A stretch of 64,000 nucleotides of DNA from positions 124,001 through 188,000 of the forward strand of contig NZ_FNXF01000002.1 of assembly GCF_900108485.1 (NCBI RefSeq), read 5' to 3'. Made by a program: the position numbers and the translations under genes. Origin of the DNA: Rheinheimera pacifica (GTDB lineage: Bacteria > Pseudomonadota > Gammaproteobacteria > Enterobacterales > Alteromonadaceae). Below the pieces are notes generated by a model, which was not told the origin of the DNA, did not search any database, and was given only the letters and a program-made list of their open reading frames with translations. Below are positions 53,921 to 63,330 of the stretch, one piece after another (the first letter of the stretch is position 1; each line of letters starts with the position of its first letter).

Positions 53921-55939
53921 TTATGGTTTAAACGCGACCGGGCTGGTAAAGGGCGTTACGCCAAGCACCGGGTACAGTTCATCCGGTTTATAGTAGTGTT
54001 TGCCTTTAAATACCATTGCCACTTTGCGGATATCAGCCATATTGGTGCTGGGATCGCCGTTTATCAGCAGTAAATCGGCATCTTTGCCGACATCAACTGA
54101 GCCACTGTGGTAGGCCGCGCCTACCAGCCGTGCCGGCTCATAACTGGCAATGCGCAGTACATCCAGCGGCGGTATACCGGCCAGGGCATACAGTTCCAGC
54201 TCACGGTGTAAGGTAAAACCGGCAATATGGTCGGTGCCAGGTACTATAGGCACACCAGCGTCATACAGCTTTTTTACCATTTTCAGCATAGCATCGGCCG
54301 ACTTTTGATACACCGGTTGCAGCTCTGGCGTGACATCCATTGACGCGCCTTTTAACTGCCTGACAACGCCAGGCGGTAAATGATCGGCAATAGCGGCAAA
54401 TTCCGGGTCAACTTTTTTATTCTGCCCCAGTAACAAACTGCGAAAAGTAGCGACGGTGGGGTCAACCACTATTTGTTTGTCAGCCAGCAACTTAATAAAA
54501 TCCGTTACGGGTTTGCTGGCTAAATCCAGGCTGCCGGCTTTTTCACCGAGCAGCGAAAACCGCAGTTGGGTGCGGGTGTCTACTTCAGTGCCGGCCAGAA
54601 AGTTTAAAAACAGCATATTTACGTGCTGAATTTCATCAAAACCCTGCTCTACCGCCTGGCGCGCTGTCATAAAGGCCGGTACATGGCCGCTTAAACGCAT
54701 GCCGCGGCGGTGTGCATGCTCAGCAATAGGTTTTACCCAGGTCGGGTCTATGGAGCTGTAGATCTTAATTTGCAGATAACCGTTATCAGCAAACCAGTCT
54801 ATTTTTTCATGCGCTTCCTGTAAGGAATTAACCGACAAACCGGCCGAATATTCACTTTGTTTATCAAAAAAGCCGGCGCGATATACCCGGTTGCCAATCA
54901 GTTGATCGCTGTTAAACAAACCGGCAATTTCCATAATATTGTCATGGCTGTTACCGATATCACGCACACTGGTAACCCCGGCGGCAATATTCAGTAAGCC
55001 ATCGTTTTTCGACAAATGGCCATGCATATCCCACAGGCCGGGTATAATAGTTTTGCCCCGCGCATCGAGCACCTTTGCCCCAGCCGGGGCAGTCAGGCCG
55101 CTTGCTACCGCCATTATTTTGCCGTCTTGCAGCAATACGTCGGTATTGCGCAGCACTTTGCGCTCAAGCACATCTACCACGCTACCGCCTTGTAGCAACA
55201 CGGTGCTGTAACTATGGCTCAGATGTTTAGCAATATCGGCCAGATAGTCATTCTCGGCCTGCTTTTGTATTTTTGTCAGCTCAGCAAAATTATCCAGGCT
55301 AAAACCATCGCGGATCACCCGCATAAAACCGCTGAAATCCTGAGCGAAATAGTGGCCATCTTTATCAAACCAGCCAAAGGATGGGTTAAACGCCAGGCCG
55401 CTGATGGCATATAACGTCACTTCTTTACTATTGCTGCCATTGCTTACCGTAACGGTTTTCAGCGCATCCAGCCTGGCTGTGCCGCCGGGGAATAAGTCGA
55501 CCGAGCGGGTTGGCGATGCCATTAATGCTTTCATCAGCACATGGCTGGCAGCACCGGCTTCATCGGTAGGCACGTAAAAACGTTGCTCGCCAGTTTGCAG
55601 CATGCCTTCATCTTTATTGCCGGACCAGCGCGCCACGCCATCAACCAGGCTAAATTGCTCAGCTATTGGCGCACCAAAAGCCGAAGTACCGCTGGCAGAA
55701 AACGCTATGGGTACCCCTTTGGCATCAACCTGCAGCGTTTCGTTAACGGTAACTACCCGGTTGTTCCAGCTCATTTTAAGCGATGCGCTGTAGTTACCGT
55801 CTTCCTGCCGGGTAATAACCTGCTCTCCGGCCTCACCTTTTTCTGAATATAACTTATTAACAACTTTGTGTTCCGCCGCATTAAGCACGGCGCAACGCAA
55901 CAACATCAGGCTGCAGATCAACATAGAGCTAAGTTTCAT
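53921..55939 (-). CDS. Exported amidohydrolase-family protein
   Basis: This 672-residue protein has a signal peptide (MKLSSMLICSLMLLRCAVLNA), an N-terminal ~240-residue beta region, and an amidohydrolase fold. The fold has GKTIIPGLWDMHGHLSK (metal-binding HxH), GVTSVRDIGNSHD, HAHRRGMRLSGHVPAF, GFDEIQHVNML and GVPIVPGTDHIAGF (the conserved Asp). C-terminal VGKDADLLLINGDP closes it. The metal ligands seem present, so it is probably an active hydrolase with an unknown substrate. AAGGA precedes the start. The adjacent GMC oxidoreductase gene lies 61 bp upstream. Confidence 0.85.
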   Translation of the reverse strand: MKLSSMLICSLMLLRCAVLNAAEHKVVNKLYSEKGEAGEQVITRQEDGNYSASLKMSWNNRVVTVNETLQVDAKGVPIAFSASGTSAFGAPIAEQFSLVDGVARWSGNKDEGMLQTGEQRFYVPTDEAGAASHVLMKALMASPTRSVDLFPGGTARLDALKTVTVSNGSNSKEVTLYAISGLAFNPSFGWFDKDGHYFAQDFSGFMRVIRDGFSLDNFAELTKIQKQAENDYLADIAKHLSHSYSTVLLQGGSVVDVLERKVLRNTDVLLQDGKIMAVASGLTAPAGAKVLDARGKTIIPGLWDMHGHLSKNDGLLNIAAGVTSVRDIGNSHDNIMEIAGLFNSDQLIGNRVYRAGFFDKQSEYSAGLSVNSLQEAHEKIDWFADNGYLQIKIYSSIDPTWVKPIAEHAHRRGMRLSGHVPAFMTARQAVEQGFDEIQHVNMLFLNFLAGTEVDTRTQLRFSLLGEKAGSLDLASKPVTDFIKLLADKQIVVDPTVATFRSLLLGQNKKVDPEFAAIADHLPPGVVRQLKGASMDVTPELQPVYQKSADAMLKMVKKLYDAGVPIVPGTDHIAGFTLHRELELYALAGIPPLDVLRIASYEPARLVGAAYHSGSVDVGKDADLLLINGDPSTNMADIRKVAMVFKGKHYYKPDELYPVLGVTPFTSPVAFKP

Positions 55940-56000
55940 GGTGTGTCCTTATCAGGAAATAAACTCAGAAACTATAGCAGCTCTTAATATTAAGGCAGGA

Positions 56001-57572
56001 TCAGCTGGCGAATTTGTGGTTTTGCTGCAAGCTGGTGATTAACTGCTGACAATTGCGCCACACCAAAGCGTAAATAGTCAGTTGCGGGTTAGCGCCAAGA
56101 CTGGTTGGCAGGATAGAACCATCGAACACCGATAAGTTTTGCAACTGATGATGCCGGCCATTTTGGTTTACCACACCTTTGGCCACACTGGCACTCATAT
56201 TACAACCGCCCATTACATGGGCTGATACCACAGTTTGCTTAAGCGCCTGCATTGGCAACGCCTGTATCGCGCGCTTTGCTTCACCCCAGTTGCTATACAG
56301 TTTGGCATCGTGATGTATTGGCAGCACCTGCTTAGCACCGGCAGCAAATTGCAACTCCGCCATCGACAGCAAGGCTTCGCGCATACCCTGCCACAGATAT
56401 TCGCTGATCGGATAATCCAGCACCGGTTGCTGTGCATCATCTAATTGCACGGTGCCACCCTGGCTTTGCGGGTGAAAACCATCGCGCAGCAGTGCTATAG
56501 TGACCTGCAAATGGTTAAATTGCTGCATCAGCGCGGCATGCTGCCCGCCGGTACCTGTTAGCTTGGTGGCCATTAACACCGGGTGCAGCGGCGGCACTTC
56601 CAGTTTATAACCGGCTTTATCGCTATGTTGTGGCCAGACAAATTGATCAGAATAAATCGACTGTGGCGCGCCGCTGTGGCCATTAATGCCTTCATCGAAT
56701 AAAGCGCCGGAAATCACCGTAGGATGCAGGTAAGTGTGTTTACCTAAACGGCCAGACGGGTTGGGTACCTTTGATCGCAGCAATAACGCCGGTGAACCAA
56801 TGGCACCAGCGGCAACAATATAGTGTTTTGCTTTAATACGAATGCGCAGATCGCTGCGCGGCTGAAAATACTGATCTACCGGCACGGCGTCCAGCCCCGT
56901 GATGCTATCGCCCTGCCACTGCAGCTGGCGTACGGAAATACGCGATATCAGCGTGGCTCCCAGCGCCATTGCCGCCGGAATAGTAGTTACCAGCATCGAT
57001 TGTTTGGCGTTAATCGGGCAGCCCATGCCGCAATAACCTAAATTGGCACAACCATTAACGTTGCGGTTAATCACGGTGTATTGCCAGCCCAGCTTTTGGC
57101 AGCCTTGTTGCAGTTTGGCGTTATTGGCATTGGGTGCTACCTGCCACGGCTGAATATTCAGCCGCTGCTCTGCCATTGCAAAATAGCGGGTTAAATCGGC
57201 ATCACCACTGAAATTGACACCAAATTCAGCATGCCAATAATCTAAAGTTGGCTTTGGTGTGCGAATTGACGTCGTCCAGTTCACGGTGGTAGAACCGCCG
57301 ACGGTGCGCCCCTGTAAAATGCTAATTGCCTGATCGCGGCTTTTGCGCGCAGCACCTTCCTGGTATAGCTGCGGATAAGCCCAGCGTTCCTGCATAACAA
57401 AATCGTCGCGGGTATACCAGGCGCCTTCTTCTAACAGCAGCACCTTAAAGCCAGCCTGCGCCAGTTGTTCTGCCGCAATACCACCACCGGCGCCGGAGCC
57501 GATAATAACGATATCCGCTTCAAACTGCCGGTTCTGCGTAAACTGGCTGGCATCAAGATGGTGAGTCATCAT
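56001..57572 (-). CDS. GMC-family oxidoreductase
   Basis: This 523-residue flavoprotein has the dinucleotide fold IVIGSGAGGGIAAEQLAQAG and LEEGAWY, then GRTVGGSTTVNW and CANLGYCGMGCPINAKQSML. Its C-terminal GMC signature SAHVMGGCNMSASVAKG has the catalytic His, and NLSVFDGSILPTSLGANPQLTI follows. It oxidises an alcohol or sugar. It has no signal peptide, but the small Tat-type gene upstream encodes a likely export partner, as in gluconate and related dehydrogenases. Repeat D lies between them. Confidence 0.88.
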   Translation of the reverse strand: MMTHHLDASQFTQNRQFEADIVIIGSGAGGGIAAEQLAQAGFKVLLLEEGAWYTRDDFVMQERWAYPQLYQEGAARKSRDQAISILQGRTVGGSTTVNWTTSIRTPKPTLDYWHAEFGVNFSGDADLTRYFAMAEQRLNIQPWQVAPNANNAKLQQGCQKLGWQYTVINRNVNGCANLGYCGMGCPINAKQSMLVTTIPAAMALGATLISRISVRQLQWQGDSITGLDAVPVDQYFQPRSDLRIRIKAKHYIVAAGAIGSPALLLRSKVPNPSGRLGKHTYLHPTVISGALFDEGINGHSGAPQSIYSDQFVWPQHSDKAGYKLEVPPLHPVLMATKLTGTGGQHAALMQQFNHLQVTIALLRDGFHPQSQGGTVQLDDAQQPVLDYPISEYLWQGMREALLSMAELQFAAGAKQVLPIHHDAKLYSNWGEAKRAIQALPMQALKQTVVSAHVMGGCNMSASVAKGVVNQNGRHHQLQNLSVFDGSILPTSLGANPQLTIYALVWRNCQQLITSLQQNHKFAS

Positions 57573-57605
57573 GTATTTATCTCATTAATCTGCTGCAATA
57601 GTTGC

Positions 57606-57703
57606 GACAAGGAAATTCTTACTCCGCCGCCTTCGACAGCACGTCCCTGTGCTGTCTCAGCCTCCACGGCATCCCTGCCGCTGCTACGTAAGAACACCTT
57701 GTC
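57606..57703 (-). repeat. Structured intergenic repeat, divergent copy D
   Basis: Read on the minus strand this 98-bp element has the terminal stem GACAAGG/CCTTGTC plus GTAAGAA/TTCTTAC with a small internal loop. Hairpin 1 is CGGC-AGGGAT-GCCG (57667-57680) and hairpin 2 is GACAGCAC-AGGGAC-GTGCTGTC (57635-57656). Primary sequence differs from copies A to C but the order of stem, hairpin 1, hairpin 2 and the AGGGA loops is the same. It lies sense to the flanking genes. Confidence 0.7.
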
Positions 57704-57729
57704 CCAACTTGTCGTGCCATCTGTCTAAC

Positions 57730-58227
57730 TTATCTAAACCTTGGCGCGGTATAAGCCAGCGCTTGCCAGTGTTCACTCTGGCCGTAGTAGGCACCGTACA
57801 GTAGTTCGCGCAGGCCATGATAAGCCTGCTGCAATAAGCCAAGGTAGCTGTCACGCCACTGGTTTAACAACTGCAACCGCTGGCTGATCGAAAGTTGTGG
57901 TAAGGCAGCAATATAGCCGGTTAGCGCCAGTTGCGTAACCCGGTTGGCCAGCAGGTTAAATAGCTGATGCAGCTCCTGCTGCTGGCGCAGCGGTAAAAAC
58001 GGCATAAAGTCGGCAACAGCGGCTTTAGTGCGGCTAAGCTCAGTGGCGGCTAAAGTCGCATCCTGTGGCAAAGCACCGTACAATAAGGCAGGTAATAAAG
58101 CAGACAGTACCAGATCACGGTTATCATTATGCTGCTGCAGGCTTTGCTGCCAACTTAAGCTAACGATACCTAAGCTGGCTGTTGTACCTAAGGCTATGCC
58201 AGATAAAATAAATTGCCGCCGATCCAT
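57730..58227 (-). CDS. Twin-arginine signal small subunit partner of the GMC oxidoreductase
   Basis: This 165-residue protein begins MDRRQFILSGIALGTTASLG, a twin-arginine signal. The rest is helical (LLPALLYGALPQD, LHQLFNLLANRVTQLALTGY, YHGLRELLYGAYYGQSEHW), resembling the small subunits that accompany GMC dehydrogenases. I chose the ATG at 58225-58227 because it places RR at the N-terminus. The GMC gene is 157 bp downstream on the same strand, separated by repeat D. Co-export of the pair through Tat is inferred. Confidence 0.78.
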   Translation of the reverse strand: MDRRQFILSGIALGTTASLGIVSLSWQQSLQQHNDNRDLVLSALLPALLYGALPQDATLAATELSRTKAAVADFMPFLPLRQQQELHQLFNLLANRVTQLALTGYIAALPQLSISQRLQLLNQWRDSYLGLLQQAYHGLRELLYGAYYGQSEHWQALAYTAPRFR

Positions 58228-58279
58228 AGTGCTGCGCCTGCAGTAAAAACTCACTTATTGTTTATCAGGATACGCTACT

Positions 58280-59284
58280 TTGCAAGACCAGATCAGACCA
58301 GTAAGCCATACACCGTTTCAGCCTGCCTGGTGGCTGAAACATGCTCATCTGCAAACCATTTTTGCCAAATATTTAAGCCCGAAACACCGGTTGAACACTG
58401 AAGCAGAAACAATTGCCCTGCCAGATGGCGATGAAGTACAGCTAAACTGGTTGCATAATAGTAAAAACAACAGTGATAACGCTCCGGTGGTTATTTTGTT
58501 GCACGGTTTAGCCGGAGATATTAACAGCCATTATATTCAGGCGATGCTGGCCCAATGCAACACACTGGGCTGGACTGCAGTATTACTGCATTTTCGCGGT
58601 TGTAACGGCAAACCCAACAAGCTGCCACGGGCTTATCATAGTGGCGATACTGCCGATGCGGCACTGGTAATAACACAAGTTAAGCGCCGCTACCCAAACC
58701 GGCCGTTGGTGGCAGTAGGTTATTCGCTGGGTGGTAATGTATTGCTGAAATATTGCGGCGAGCAAGCCGGGCAAAACCCGCTATCAGCAGCCGTTGCCGT
58801 GTGCCCGCCGCTGTCGCTGTCGGCCTGTGCTAAGCGCATTAATACCGGCAGCAGTAAGTTATATCAGCATTATTTGCTGGGGCGCTTAAAGCACAGCACT
58901 TTACGCAAACTCGAGCAATTTGCTGATTTTCCGCTGCCACTCACGCCGCAGCAGGTAAGGCGTTTTAGCAGTATTGAACAGTTTGATGAGCACTACACTG
59001 CGCCTATTCATGGCTTTTTAAACGCGCAGGACTATTACCAAAAAGCCAGTGGCAAAGCGTTTTTACGCCATATTTGCATACCCACACTGATTATTCATGC
59101 CAAAGACGACCCGTTTTTAAGTGCTGAGGTGATCCCCAAAGCTAACGAATTAAGCCCGTATATTCACTACGAGCTAACCAGCGGTGGCGGCCATGTCGGT
59201 TTTGTTTATGGCAGCCCGTTAAAACCCAAATTCTGGTTAAACCAGCGTATTCCGCAATTTATTACTGAGCAGTTAGCCCTATGA
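58280..59284 (+). CDS. yheT: Alpha/beta hydrolase of the YheT family
   Basis: This 334-residue protein has the N-terminal [16 protein letters not shown] typical of Yhe[29 protein letters not shown] and the nucleophile elbow [15 protein letters not shown] (Ser ~153). Later it has IHAKDDPFL (Asp) and [11 protein letters not shown] (His). It is a hydrolase of unknown substrate. The start is probably a TTG at 58280, since AGGA lies 9 nt upstream and the family N-terminus fits. It overlaps yheU by 4 bp. Confidence 0.9.
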   Translation: MQDQIRPVSHTPFQPAWWLKHAHLQTIFAKYLSPKHRLNTEAETIALPDGDEVQLNWLHNSKNNSDNAPVVILLHGLAGDINSHYIQAMLAQCNTLGWTAVLLHFRGCNGKPNKLPRAYHSGDTADAALVITQVKRRYPNRPLVAVGYSLGGNVLLKYCGEQAGQNPLSAAVAVCPPLSLSACAKRINTGSSKLYQHYLLGRLKHSTLRKLEQFADFPLPLTPQQVRRFSSIEQFDEHYTAPIHGFLNAQDYYQKASGKAFLRHICIPTLIIHAKDDPFLSAEVIPKANELSPYIHYELTSGGGHVGFVYGSPLKPKFWLNQRIPQFITEQLAL

Positions 59285-59514
59285 TTATTCCCTATACCGA
59301 CATCGCTGAAGATACGCTAAACAACCTGATTGAATACTATGTACTGCGTGAAGGCACCGATTATGGCGAGTACGAAGTAACGATGGCAGAAAAAGTCGCC
59401 GCGGTAAAACGCCAGCTAAAAAGTGGCGAAATTGTGATTGTGTATTCTGAACTACATGAAAGCATTAACCTGATGCCAAAACAGTTATTTCTGCAGCAGG
59501 AAAACAGCCAGTAG
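59281..59514 (+). CDS. yheU: YheU family (UPF0270) protein
   Basis: This 77-residue protein matches Yhe[33 protein letters not shown] and [20 protein letters not shown]. Its function is unknown. The ATG overlaps the yheT stop as ATGA, so the genes are translationally coupled. The yheT-yheU order is as in E. coli. Confidence 0.93.
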   Translation: MIIPYTDIAEDTLNNLIEYYVLREGTDYGEYEVTMAEKVAAVKRQLKSGEIVIVYSELHESINLMPKQLFLQQENSQ

Positions 59515-59606
59515 TCATAATTACGACATAAAACTGCCATAACTCTTTCATTTTTCTTGTTTATGTTAACGGGCTAGTTATTCTAACCCTCAGGAAACAA
59601 GCCATA

Positions 59607-61457
59607 ATGAAAACCCGCTACCTGCTAAGCGCGCTGACGCTGGCGGTTCTTACCGCCTGTAATTCATCTGATAACCGGGAACCTGTTGTCACTGAACCTG
59701 TTGTGCAAACACCTACGACGTTAAGCTTAAGTTTGTTAGGCCGCCACAGTAGTGGCGAGTACCTGGTTAGTGCCGCTGAAATTACCGCTTACGACCCGGA
59801 CAGCAAACGCGCTTTTGTGGTGAATGCGCAATCTGGTGTAGTGGATGTGCTGTACCTGATTGACCCGCAAAACCCGGTATATCTCGATAGCATCAGCGCC
59901 ACAGCGATAGCAGAAAATGCCGTAGTTAACAGCGTGGCGGTGCACAATGGCCTGGTGGCGCTGGCAATTGAAAGTGCCCCGAAAACAGACCGCGGTTTCG
60001 TTGCTGTATATAACGCCGCAGATCTGAGCCTGCGCGACAGCATTGAAGTTGGCGCCCTGCCGGATATGCTGACCTTTACCCCCGATGGCAACTATATTCT
60101 GGTGGCCAACGAAGGCGAACCCAGCGACGACTATCAAATTGATCCCGAAGGTTCTGTCAGTGTAATCAATGTCAGTAACCCTGATGTACTGTTTGCTGCC
60201 ACAGCAGATTTTCGCACTTTTAACAGTAAAAAAGCCGAGCTGAAAACTGCAGGCGTACGTATTTTCGGCCCCAATGCCAGCGTAGCGCAGGATTTAGAAC
60301 CAGAATACATTACCGTGTCAGCCGACAGCAAAACAGCCTGGGTTAGCTTGCAGGAGAACAATGCTCTGGCCGTATTGGATATTGCCACGGCGACCATTAC
60401 CGATATCCTGCCGCTGGGTTACAAAGATCATGGTATTGATGGCAATGGCATTGCCGCCAGCGATACCCAAAAGAGCATTAATATTGCGCGCTGGCCTGGT
60501 GTGGTAGGCATGTACCAGCCAGATACTATCGCCAGTTATACCGCAGACGGTGCTACCTATATTGTAACCGCCAATGAAGGCGATGCCCGCGCCTGGGGAG
60601 AAACCAACCCGGCATACTGGAATGGTGATGCCAGCCAGGGCTTTGTTGAAGAAATCCGCTTTAAACACCTGTTCCATAAAAGCGGTTTTGCCCGTCGGGT
60701 CGGCGAAGATATGCCACCACAGCTGATTAATCTGGCGGCGGGTGCCTTATTAAACCCGGAAGTATTTGCCTATTGCGGTGCTGAGCCCGGTGAACCCGGT
60801 AATTGTCGGGAAGATGATTTGCTGGGCCGCTTAACCGTGGCCTGGACCGACGGCTATCGTAAAGACGCCAACGGCAACCCGGTACTGTTTAACCGCAGCG
60901 GTGTTGAAGATGAAAACGGTGACCGCCTGATGTATGACAAAGTCTATGCCTACGGCGGCCGCTCTTTTGCTATCTGGTCTGCCGCGGGTGAACTGGTGTG
61001 GGACTCAGGCGATTTCTTTGAACAGTACCTGGCCAGTGACGAGTGCAAACTTGGCAGTGCCCGCGATATTGCCTGTGCTGACTATTTTAACTCTAACCAC
61101 AGTGCCGGCAGCAGCTTTGGTAACCGCAGCGATAACAAAGGGCCAGAGCCGGAAGCGCTGGCTATTGGCAGCTTCGGTGAGAAGACCTTCGCCTTTGTTG
61201 GCTTAGAGCGCATGGGCGGTGTGATGGTATTTGATATCAGTACACCAACAGCCCCCACCTTTGTTGATTACCTCAATACCCGTGAAGACTGGACTACAGC
61301 CAACCCAGGCACCACCCTGGCGAATACCGGTGATCTGGGGCCTGAAGGCATTACTTTTGTCAGTGCAGAAAACTCACCAAACGGTAAACCGCTACTGCTT
61401 ATCGGTAATGAAGTCAGCGGCACCACGGCAATATATCAGATTGATTTAACTTACTAA
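59607..61457 (+). CDS. Choice-of-anchor I family lipoprotein
   Basis: This 616-residue protein has a lipobox (AVLTAC) and a beta-propeller-like domain of the choice-of-anchor I type: SGEYLVSAAEITAYDP, ALPDMLTFTPDGNYILVANEGEPSDDY, SLQENNALAVLDIATATI, YIVTANEGDARAW, and toward the end NKGPEPEALAIGSFG, AFVGLERMGGVMVFDI, LGPEGITFVSAENSPNG and LLIGNEVSGTTAIYQI. Members are often exported proteins linked to surface or phosphatase functions, but no activity is established. A ribosome-binding site (CAGGAAA) precedes the ATG. The gene stands alone between terminators. Confidence 0.85.
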   Translation: MKTRYLLSALTLAVLTACNSSDNREPVVTEPVVQTPTTLSLSLLGRHSSGEYLVSAAEITAYDPDSKRAFVVNAQSGVVDVLYLIDPQNPVYLDSISATAIAENAVVNSVAVHNGLVALAIESAPKTDRGFVAVYNAADLSLRDSIEVGALPDMLTFTPDGNYILVANEGEPSDDYQIDPEGSVSVINVSNPDVLFAATADFRTFNSKKAELKTAGVRIFGPNASVAQDLEPEYITVSADSKTAWVSLQENNALAVLDIATATITDILPLGYKDHGIDGNGIAASDTQKSINIARWPGVVGMYQPDTIASYTADGATYIVTANEGDARAWGETNPAYWNGDASQGFVEEIRFKHLFHKSGFARRVGEDMPPQLINLAAGALLNPEVFAYCGAEPGEPGNCREDDLLGRLTVAWTDGYRKDANGNPVLFNRSGVEDENGDRLMYDKVYAYGGRSFAIWSAAGELVWDSGDFFEQYLASDECKLGSARDIACADYFNSNHSAGSSFGNRSDNKGPEPEALAIGSFGEKTFAFVGLERMGGVMVFDISTPTAPTFVDYLNTREDWTTANPGTTLANTGDLGPEGITFVSAENSPNGKPLLLIGNEVSGTTAIYQIDLTY

Positions 61458-61467
61458 TATCTCCAAT

Positions 61468-61495
61468 AAAACAGGCCGCAATTGCGGCCTGTTTT
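61468..61495. terminator. Bidirectional rho-independent terminator
   Basis: AAAACAGGCCGCAA and TTGCGGCCTGTTTT form a perfect 28-bp palindrome. Its A/T ends let it stop transcription in both directions, from the choice-of-anchor gene and from the chemotaxis receptor gene. Confidence 0.93.
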
Positions 61496-61509
61496 ATTAC
61501 TGCCAAACG

Positions 61510-63129
61510 CTACACCTTAAATTTGCTTACCAGTGTATTTAACTCAACTGCCAGGCGCGACAGTTCTGATGCACTGGCGGTAGTCTGGTTGGAGCCTGCC
61601 GCCGTTTGTGCGGCTAAGTCGCTGATAGTCACTATATTACGATCTATTTCGCGCGCTACTTTTGATTGCTCTTCTGCAGCCCCGGCGATGACATGGTTTT
61701 GATCGCTGATGGCCATAATATTTTCAGCTATCAGCTCCAATGCATCCGCCGCCGATTTTGCTACATTCTGCGCGTTGTCTGCGTTGCCGCTGATAAGTTG
61801 CATAGCATTTACCGCTTCTTTGGCGGATGACTGCACTTGCTGAATCATCAATTCAATTTCGCCGGTAGAGGTTTGAGTGCGATGTGCCAGGCTGCGTACT
61901 TCATCGGCTACCACGGCAAAACCGCGGCCGGCTTCACCGGCACGGGCCGCTTCTATCGCAGCATTAAGCGCCAGCAGGTTAGTTTGGTCGGCTACATTGC
62001 GAATAACTTCAAGTACCTGATTAATAGATGATACTTTCTCGGCCAGGGTGTTAATAACAGTAGTGCTCTGGCGCACATCGGCATTCATTTTTTCAATAAC
62101 GCTGCGGGTTTGTACCACTTTTTGTGTGCCGTCTTTAGCCAGATTAGCTGATAGTGCGGAGGCTTCAGAAGTTTTCAGAGCAGTGCCTGCCACTTCATCT
62201 ACTGCTGAGCTCATCTCAGTAATAGCGGTAGCGGCTTGTTGTACTTCATCATTTTGTAGTTGCAGTGCTTTGGCTGATTCATCAGTAACGACATTCAGTT
62301 CCTCAGCAGCTGAAGCCAGCTGATTAGAAGAGCTGGCAATGTGACCAATCGCATCTCGCAGTTTTTCCTGCATTTGCATGAGCGCGGTTGCCAGTTGGGT
62401 AAGCTCGTCACTACCCTCTACCGTAACCTGTTGGGTTAGATCGCCATCAGCAATATACTGTGCTGATACTACAGCCCGTGAAAGAGGCTGATTAATACTG
62501 CGGGAAATTAGCATAGCAATAGCCAACGCAATCATAATTGCAATAACAATTAACACTATAACCGTCATCTGTGCCGAGCCATAAGTAGCTATAGATTCCA
62601 GCCGTGCATTAGCGGCTGCTTTGTGATTAAGCTCTGACAGCTGGTTTAAAATGCTGGTCAGTTGATCAGCCAACGGGTTCATTTTGTCCAGCATATCTGT
62701 AGCCGCACCAACTTCTTCCTGCTTCAGCAGCGCCAGAGCCTGTTGTTGTAACGCGAAATATTGCGTTTTAACGCCGCTAAATGCCTCATACAACTTGCGC
62801 TCTTCGGGCATATAAACCGTTGCAGCGTAAGCTTGCTCTGACTTTTCAACTCCTTGCCTCAGCACTTCGAGTCTGTCAAACGTAGCACTCTCCTGCCTGA
62901 TATCAATCGCCAGCAGTAGCCGCAATGTCAGCGCCTGGCTTCGGGCAATATCAGCATCAACATCGCCTAAGTAACTGACCGAAGGCAATAAATTTGTTTC
63001 TACCAAATTAGCCTGCTCACGCACTTTAGATAAGCTGTGTAAGCTAAACACACCTGTAATAGCCAATAGCAGTGCCAGTGTACCGAAAGCAGCTAACAGC
63101 CGCTTTTGAATCGAAATCGTTCTTAACAT
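61510..63129 (-). CDS. Methyl-accepting chemotaxis protein
   Basis: This 539-residue receptor has a first membrane segment (LLAAFGTLALLLAITGVFSL), a four-helix-bundle periplasmic domain (~35-185), a second membrane segment (VIVLIVIAIMIALAIAMLIS), a HAMP domain (~212-265) and a cytoplasmic signalling domain. The hairpin tip is in NVADQTNLLALNAAIEAARA and GRGFAVVADEVRSLAHRTQ. It transmits a chemical signal to CheW/CheA. No CheW-, CheB- or CheR-like gene is near. The ligand is unknown. Confidence 0.93.
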   Translation of the reverse strand: MLRTISIQKRLLAAFGTLALLLAITGVFSLHSLSKVREQANLVETNLLPSVSYLGDVDADIARSQALTLRLLLAIDIRQESATFDRLEVLRQGVEKSEQAYAATVYMPEERKLYEAFSGVKTQYFALQQQALALLKQEEVGAATDMLDKMNPLADQLTSILNQLSELNHKAAANARLESIATYGSAQMTVIVLIVIAIMIALAIAMLISRSINQPLSRAVVSAQYIADGDLTQQVTVEGSDELTQLATALMQMQEKLRDAIGHIASSSNQLASAAEELNVVTDESAKALQLQNDEVQQAATAITEMSSAVDEVAGTALKTSEASALSANLAKDGTQKVVQTRSVIEKMNADVRQSTTVINTLAEKVSSINQVLEVIRNVADQTNLLALNAAIEAARAGEAGRGFAVVADEVRSLAHRTQTSTGEIELMIQQVQSSAKEAVNAMQLISGNADNAQNVAKSAADALELIAENIMAISDQNHVIAGAAEEQSKVAREIDRNIVTISDLAAQTAAGSNQTTASASELSRLAVELNTLVSKFKV

Positions 63130-63286
63130 CGGTTACCTCGTTCCCAAATAATGATTCACTGCCAATTAGGGTTTATAAGCCATCTACTCTTACCCAGCAT
63201 ACTTTTTTGCACTATTTTTTGCATTCCTAATAGCCTTAATACTGCACATAGTAGCATATCAATAACAACAGCATAAAACGCATCAT

Positions 63287-63313
63287 AAAAAAAGGCCGCA
63301 GGTGCGGCCTTTT
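63287..63313 (-). terminator. Rho-independent terminator of pckA
   Basis: AAAAGGCCGCA (63290-63300) and TGCGGCCTTTT (63303-63313) form an 11-bp stem (realistically with a 4-nt loop), and the minus strand continues with T residues. It lies 18 bp after the pckA stop. Confidence 0.88.
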
Positions 63314-63330
63314 AAACAATAACCTTAAAA

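Noticed and set aside
57573-57729. Gap between GMC gene and Tat partner as a separate small gene
   Set aside because: The whole gap is explained by repeat D; no frame with a ribosome-binding site is seen.
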